The notes beneath the pieces are model-generated. The model saw nothing but the letters and a program-made list of their open reading frames with translations, was not told where the DNA came from and ran no database searches. Below are positions 58,876-64,000 of a DNA stretch of 64,000 bases, in pieces. The translations under genes and the position numbers were made by a program. The stretch's first letter is position 1. Every line of letters starts with the position of its first letter. The stretch covers positions 21,611 to 85,610 of the forward strand of contig JAAELT010000463.1 of the NCBI GenBank assembly GCA_024226315.1. The letters are read 5' to 3'. This DNA comes from a bacterium (GTDB lineage Bacteria > Acidobacteriota > Thermoanaerobaculia > Multivoradales > J023).

Positions 58876-60090
58876 CTAGTTCTTGATCTCGGAAGCCTGC
58901 TTCTGGATCTTCTCGAGCTTCTGCATCAAGGCGGCCTTGCGGCGGCGAACCTCGTCCTGCTGCTTGCGGACCCGCTCGTTGTAGTCGTAGAGCAGCAGGT
59001 CTTCGCCGATCAGGTAGAGCCGCGGGAACTTCCGCACGTCGCCTTTCTCGTCGAACTGGATGCTGCCGGTGACGCCCGGGAAGTCCTTGACGTCGCGCAG
59101 CCCCTTGATCACCTCACCGGTCAACGCCGGCCGGCCGGTGACCGCCTGGGCGACCACTCTCATCGCGTCGTAGCCGTGCGCCGCGTAGATGTCGGGCTGC
59201 TCGCCGTACTTCGCCTCATAGGCCTCGACGAACTTCTTCACGTGGGCGAAATCGCTGTCGAGCTCGAACACCGACTGGGTGAGGATCACGCCCGCGGCGG
59301 CCTTCCCGACCCTGGCGATCGCCGAGGGCAGGGCGAAGGCGCTGGTGGTGAGGATCCTGCCCTTGAAATTCAGGCGCCGCAGCTCCTGGATCATGGCCCC
59401 GATCCCCTGCTCGAAGCCAGCCAGGTAGACCGCGTCCGGCTTGAGAGTCATCACCCGATCCATCAAGCCGCCGAGGTCCGACGTGCCCGGCGGCACCTCG
59501 ATGACCTCGACCACCTCGCCGCCGTAACCCTCGAAGGCCGGTCCGAAGACGCCATGGATGCCCTTGGCATAGCTCTGCTGCTCGGTGATGACCACGATTC
59601 TCTTGGCTTTGAGGTCCTGCGAGGCAAACTGGGCCATCTTGGTGGCGGCGGCGAAGTCGGACGGGAAGATACGGTAGAAGTTGCGCGAGATGCCGGTCAG
59701 CTCCGGACTCGAGGCCGACGGCGAGATCAGCACCTTCTCGGCCTGGTCAGCCGCCGTGACCATCTCCTTCGCCTCCACCGAGGTGGCGCCGCCCACGGCG
59801 ATGAGGGCTCCGTTAGCGAATTCCTGCTCCAACAGCTCGGCCGCTTTCTTGGCGTCGCTGGCGGTATCGACGACCGAGATTTCGAGCGCGCCGCCGGCAT
59901 CCGGATCCGCCTGAATCTCTTCGAAGGCCAGCTCGACCCCCTTGCGGATGGCTTCACCGTAGGTGCTGTTCTCCCCCGAAAGGGGCAGCACCACGCCGAC
60001 CTTCACGGCCTTCTTCGTGCAGCTCGTGACGACCAGAGTCAAACAGCATATGGCCACGGCCGCGAACAAACGTGCCGGTTTCCGAGTCAT
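58876..60090 (-). CDS. Branched-chain amino acid-type substrate-binding lipoprotein
   Basis: The product has 404 residues. The lipobox VVTSC places the lipidated Cys at residue 24. The rest is a type I periplasmic-binding fold (Peripla_BP_6): VKVGVVLPLSGENSTYGEAI, IAVGGATSVEAKEMV, LISPSASSPELTGISRNFYR and IYAAHGYDAMRVVAQAVTGR. A C-terminal coiled stretch (RKQQDEVRRRKAALMQKLEK) is unusual. No LivHMGF partners are nearby, so it may be a sensor or orphan receptor. Confidence 0.9.
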   Translation of the reverse strand: MTRKPARLFAAVAICCLTLVVTSCTKKAVKVGVVLPLSGENSTYGEAIRKGVELAFEEIQADPDAGGALEISVVDTASDAKKAAELLEQEFANGALIAVGGATSVEAKEMVTAADQAEKVLISPSASSPELTGISRNFYRIFPSDFAAATKMAQFASQDLKAKRIVVITEQQSYAKGIHGVFGPAFEGYGGEVVEVIEVPPGTSDLGGLMDRVMTLKPDAVYLAGFEQGIGAMIQELRRLNFKGRILTTSAFALPSAIARVGKAAAGVILTQSVFELDSDFAHVKKFVEAYEAKYGEQPDIYAAHGYDAMRVVAQAVTGRPALTGEVIKGLRDVKDFPGVTGSIQFDEKGDVRKFPRLYLIGEDLLLYDYNERVRKQQDEVRRRKAALMQKLEKIQKQASEIKN

Positions 60091-60197
60091 TGCCTCAACC
60101 TCCGGGGTTGGATGAACTAGGGACTCTTTCAGTTCTAACCGAGCCCCGGGGCGGTGTCAAGCGATCGAGCACCCGATCGCGGTAGACTCAGAGGGTC

Positions 60198-60503
60198 ATG
60201 AAGGACGGCCAATTGACCGTGACGTGCCCCGACTGCGGCTGCGACATCACCGTCGACGTCGCCACCGGCCACGTCCTGCACCACGAGACCGCGGCCGGCG
60301 AGCCGGCCGGGGGCAAGGACTTCGAGCAGCTGCTCGCCGGGCTCGACGACTCGAAGAAGCGTGCCGACGAGGTCTTCCAGCGCGAGGTCTCGGCGCTCGA
60401 GGATCGCGACCGGCTGATGGAGGAGAAGTTCCGCGCGGCCATGAAGCGCGCCCAGGAAGAGCCCGACGAAGAGCCGCCGCTGCGCCCCTGGGACCTGGAC
60501 TGA
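60198..60503 (+). CDS. Small zinc-ribbon protein
   Basis: The product has 101 residues. TCPDCGCDITVDVATGHVLH holds a Cys cluster that may bind zinc. The rest is charged and helical (KKRADEVFQREVSALEDRDR). The family is unrecognised; it resembles small cytoplasmic zinc-finger adaptors. It is divergent from the substrate-binding lipoprotein gene. Confidence 0.6.
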   Translation: MKDGQLTVTCPDCGCDITVDVATGHVLHHETAAGEPAGGKDFEQLLAGLDDSKKRADEVFQREVSALEDRDRLMEEKFRAAMKRAQEEPDEEPPLRPWDLD

Positions 60504-60634
60504 CCAGCCGGTCCAGGGTAGCTTGCGCGCGTCCACGATCGAGACTACGATTCCACTGCTTTCCGCCCACACGTTCGTTCATCCTACCGACAACGCGAGC
60601 ACCGCTCGTTTGACCAGAACTCTGGAGGACACCC

Positions 60635-60973
60635 ATGGCTACCGAAAAGAAGCTCACCGCGATCCGCGAGCCCTACACCAAGGCCAAGCTCATCGCGGCG
60701 ATCAGCGAAGACACCGGGCTGACCCGCAAGGAAGTCGCCAGCGTCTTCGAGTCGCTGGGGGACTACATGCATCGTCATCTGAAGAAGCGCTCCGCCGGCA
60801 CCTTCACCCTCCCCGGCCTGGCCAAGTTCTCCGTCAGCTCCAAGAAAGCCACCAAGGCCCGCAAGGGCATCAACCCGTTCACCGGCGAAGAGACGACCTT
60901 CGCGGCCAAGCCGGCTCGCCGCGTGGTAAAGATCCGCGCGCTCAAGGGCGTCAAGGAGATGGCGGAGTCTTGA
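60635..60973 (+). CDS. HU-family DNA-binding protein
   Basis: The product has 112 residues; GGAGG precedes the ATG. HU/IHF fold: AKLIAAISEDTGLTRKEVAS, then GTFTLPGLAKFSVSSKKATK (the beta-arm region) and NPFTGEETTFAAKPARRVVK. It is longer than E. coli HU by an N-terminal tail (MATEKKLTAIREPYTK). Confidence 0.92.
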   Translation: MATEKKLTAIREPYTKAKLIAAISEDTGLTRKEVASVFESLGDYMHRHLKKRSAGTFTLPGLAKFSVSSKKATKARKGINPFTGEETTFAAKPARRVVKIRALKGVKEMAES

Positions 60974-61023
60974 GGATCCGTTCGCGGATTCCACGCCTTC
61001 CCGAGTGACACCGGCCGCCGGTC

Positions 61024-62220
61024 ATGCCGATGCATTCAGACGAAGAATACCGGCGGCTCGAGGAGCAGCTCCGCCAGGCACAGAGGATGGACGCCGTCGG
61101 CCGTCTGTCCGAAGGCGTGGCTCATGACTTCAACAATCTGCTGACGGCGATCAACGGCTACAGCGAGCTGATCCTGGCCCAGATCGCCGAGGACAATCCC
61201 CTGCGGGGCGCGTTGTCCGAGGTCCACAAAGCTGGCCGGCGAGCCGCCGACCTGACCCGGCGCCTGCTCATTCTGAGCAGGCAGCCGAGCTTTCTGCCTC
61301 GCGAGCTCGACCTCAACGAGATCGTCAGCGACCTGGAGAAGCTCCTGAAAAGGGTGCTCGGCGAGCATATCTCGCTCGAAGCGGTGCTGGATCCCCAACC
61401 GTGCTCGATCCGAGCCGACAAGCCGCAAATCGAACAGATCATCCTCAACCTGGCGATCAACGCACGCGACGCCATGCCGGAAGGCGGGCGCCTGATCCTG
61501 GAGACGGCCAACCTCGACGCCGAGGGTGGAGGAGCCGGCGATCAGGTGCGGCTGATCGTTCGCGATTCGGGTCCGGGGATCAGCGAAGACGACCGGGAGC
61601 GTGTCTTCGAGCCGTTCTTCACCACCAAAGAAAACCACGTGGGACTCGGCCTGTCGGTCGTCCGGAGCATCGTCGAGCAGAACAGCGGACGGATCACGCT
61701 CGATCCGGAGCCCGCGTCCGGCACCGTGTTGCGGCTCTACTTTCCGCCAGCAAAACCGCCGCCAGCAAAACCGCCGCCGCCGGCGAAACCACCGGCGGCG
61801 GCCGCGCCCGAGGTCACAGGCGGACCGCCGGAGGATCTGCCGCGCGGCGACGAGACCGTGCTGCTGGTGGAGGACGAAGCGCCGGTGAGAGACCTGGTTG
61901 AACGGATCCTCAAGCTCCAGGGCTACCGGGTCCTGTCGGCCTCGGGCGCCGCCGCGGCGCTGGAACTCTGCGCGAGCCTGGAGAGCGCACCCGATCTGCT
62001 CCTGACCGACGTGGTGATGCCCGAGGTGAACGGCCCCGCCCTGGCGGAAGATCTGAAAAGCCGGTACCCGGACCTGAAGGTGCTTTTCATGTCGGGCTAC
62101 ACTGACAGCCAAATCGGCGTCCGTCTGCTCAATGAGCGCAAGGCCGATTTCCTGGCCAAACCTTTCTCGCCCGAGAGCCTGGGGTTCAAGGTTCGCGAGA
62201 TCTTCGACCGCGACGGCTGA
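61024..62220 (+). CDS. Hybrid histidine kinase with receiver domain
   Basis: The product has 398 residues with no sensor domain. The phosphoacceptor H34 is in EGVAHDFNNLLTAINGYSEL, the N box in LNLAINARDAMP, the G boxes in RDSGPGISEDDRERVFEPFF and GLGLSVVRSIVEQN. A Pro/Ala-rich linker (about 240-265) encoded by CCGCCAGCAAAA repeats joins a receiver with phosphoacceptor D329 in LLLTDVVMPEVNGP. The input must come from another protein. It precedes the suf genes but is separated from them by their own promoter. Confidence 0.92.
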   Translation: MPMHSDEEYRRLEEQLRQAQRMDAVGRLSEGVAHDFNNLLTAINGYSELILAQIAEDNPLRGALSEVHKAGRRAADLTRRLLILSRQPSFLPRELDLNEIVSDLEKLLKRVLGEHISLEAVLDPQPCSIRADKPQIEQIILNLAINARDAMPEGGRLILETANLDAEGGGAGDQVRLIVRDSGPGISEDDRERVFEPFFTTKENHVGLGLSVVRSIVEQNSGRITLDPEPASGTVLRLYFPPAKPPPAKPPPPAKPPAAAAPEVTGGPPEDLPRGDETVLLVEDEAPVRDLVERILKLQGYRVLSASGAAAALELCASLESAPDLLLTDVVMPEVNGPALAEDLKSRYPDLKVLFMSGYTDSQIGVRLLNERKADFLAKPFSPESLGFKVREIFDRDG

Positions 62221-62257
62221 CGACCGGCCGCCGGGCTCGGCGAGCCATTCGCCGGGC

Positions 62258-62309
62258 TTGACAAGCGGGGGCGCCCTGGTATGATTCTGAAATCGGACCT
62301 TTTTGGTCC
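62258..62309 (+). promoter_or_regulatory. Strong sigma-70-type promoter with palindromic operator
   Basis: TTGACA (62258-62263), 16 bp, TATGAT (62280-62285) form a near-consensus promoter. Just downstream GGACC-TTTTT-GGTCC (62295-62309) is an inverted repeat near the start point, suited to repression by the Rrf2 regulator it drives. Confidence 0.8.
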
Positions 62310-62433
62310 TGTATCGGCGCGCGACCCCTTACTCCCTCGAAACACGGTTCCCTCGAACCGGCATCTTTTCCGACCGGCCCGATCCATCGGGTCGCGACCG
62401 GCCGTCCCGACAGCTCTCGACCCCGAAATCACC

Positions 62434-62904
62434 ATGCTCCGAATGACCAAACAAGCCGACTACGGCATCGTCCTGATGACCTATCTGGCGAGCCACGCGG
62501 GGCGTCTGTTCGCGGCGCCGGAGCTCGCCGCCGAGACGCAGCTGCCGCTGCCGACCGTGAGCAAGGTCTTGAAGCTGCTGAGCCGCGGAAGTCTGCTGGA
62601 GTCGCACCGCGGCGCCAAGGGGGGCTACAGCCTGGCACGGGACCCACGCCAGATCACCGTCGCCGCGATGATTTCCACTCTCGACGGCCCCATCGCTTTC
62701 ACCGAATGCATCGAAGACACTCCCGGCGTCTGCTCTCAGGAGAGCGTCTGCCGCCTGCGCGGCAACTGGCAGCGCATCAACGAGGCGGTGCGCCAGGCTC
62801 TCGAGAGCATCACGCTGGCCGAGCTGACCGACCCGCTGCCGTCGCCGCTGGTCCAGCTCGGGCCCAGCGACCAGGCGACCCCGCCTCGATCCCTGAGCTA
62901 CTGA
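62434..62904 (+). CDS. Rrf2-family regulator of the suf operon
   Basis: From the ATG at 62434 the product has 156 residues. The winged helix (LRMTKQADYGIVLMTYLASH, LPTVSKVLKLLSRGSLLESH, RGAKGGYSLARDP) is classic Rrf2. Cysteines C92, C100 and C106 (ECIEDTPGVCSQESVC) fit an Fe-S cluster site. Its position directly before sufB and after a palindromic operator suggests autoregulation of Fe-S assembly. Confidence 0.92.
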   Translation: MLRMTKQADYGIVLMTYLASHAGRLFAAPELAAETQLPLPTVSKVLKLLSRGSLLESHRGAKGGYSLARDPRQITVAAMISTLDGPIAFTECIEDTPGVCSQESVCRLRGNWQRINEAVRQALESITLAELTDPLPSPLVQLGPSDQATPPRSLSY

Positions 62905-62933
62905 TCCATCGCTCCACCCAGGAGATACGAAGA

Positions 62934-64000
<1,067 letters not shown>

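Overview
This is a high-GC, gene-dense bacterial chromosome segment. The gene content suggests an Acidobacteriota bacterium, possibly of the Thermoanaerobaculia type. The pointers are a VWFA-related protein of the family common in that phylum, a CRTAC1-type FG-GAP repeat protein beside a sulfatase, HTH/AraC-TPR regulators, and the mre/mrd and ruvAB gene content. This is an inference from families; there is no rRNA marker in the window.

Layout. 0-5.5 kb: an exported sulfatase and CRTAC1 pair, a truncated SGNH-hydrolase fragment and a broken VWFA-related gene. 5.8-11.6 kb: an accessory zone with a shortened Rpn/DUF4351 gene, an AT-rich unknown gene, a SUKH gene without a normal start, an orphan antitoxin, a Fic enzyme, a 119-bp duplication and a 15-bp tandem repeat. 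11.7-17.3 kb: two tandem micro-ORFs ending in GPFIDPxG, a convergent HTH-TPR regulator, and a membrane protein coupled to an ImmA/IrrE-type metalloprotease. 17.6-24.8 kb: exported proteins, an aminotransferase, a REP-like element, a YegS-type lipid kinase and ruvBA. 24.8-35.3 kb: a PpiD-like chaperone, a FecR-domain protein, then mreB-mreC-mreD-mrdA-rodA and rng. 35.3-42.1 kb: a kinase/glycosidase-like fusion, an AraC-TPR regulator with a convergent secreted precursor carrying three GIFIDPYG repeats, a second sulfatase, tRNA-Asn and YbaK. 42.1-45.5 kb: higA with a 5'-truncated higB, then integron-type cassettes bounded by three attC-like sites, then a DUF433/DUF5615 pair. 45.6-47 kb and 54.2 kb: gene remnants. 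47-52.2 kb: an operon with an ArsM-like methyltransferase, a radical SAM enzyme, a TIGR04282-like protein, a metallophosphoesterase and a flavin/NAD protein. 52.2-60 kb: CRP-FHA, hmgA, thrC, DUF3467, a Wzm/Wzt-type exporter and a substrate-binding lipoprotein. 60-64 kb: a zinc ribbon protein, HU, a hybrid kinase, and an Rrf2 regulator with sufB behind a strong promoter.

Main novelty. Two unlinked loci share one plan: a regulator with a DNA-binding N-terminus (XRE-like or AraC-like) and a related C-terminal TPR domain, facing a convergent small gene whose product carries G-x-FIDP-x-G. In one locus the products are 17-18 residues long; in the other a secreted precursor has three 15-residue copies. 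This resembles the logic of RRNPP peptide signalling but with different sequences, and is proposed as a new peptide/TPR-regulator system. A membrane protein and an ImmA-like protease lie beside locus 1. Second, 42.6-44.5 kb has the architecture of an integron cassette array without a visible integrase (CALIN). Third, the window holds an unusual number of genes with intact ends but missing interiors.
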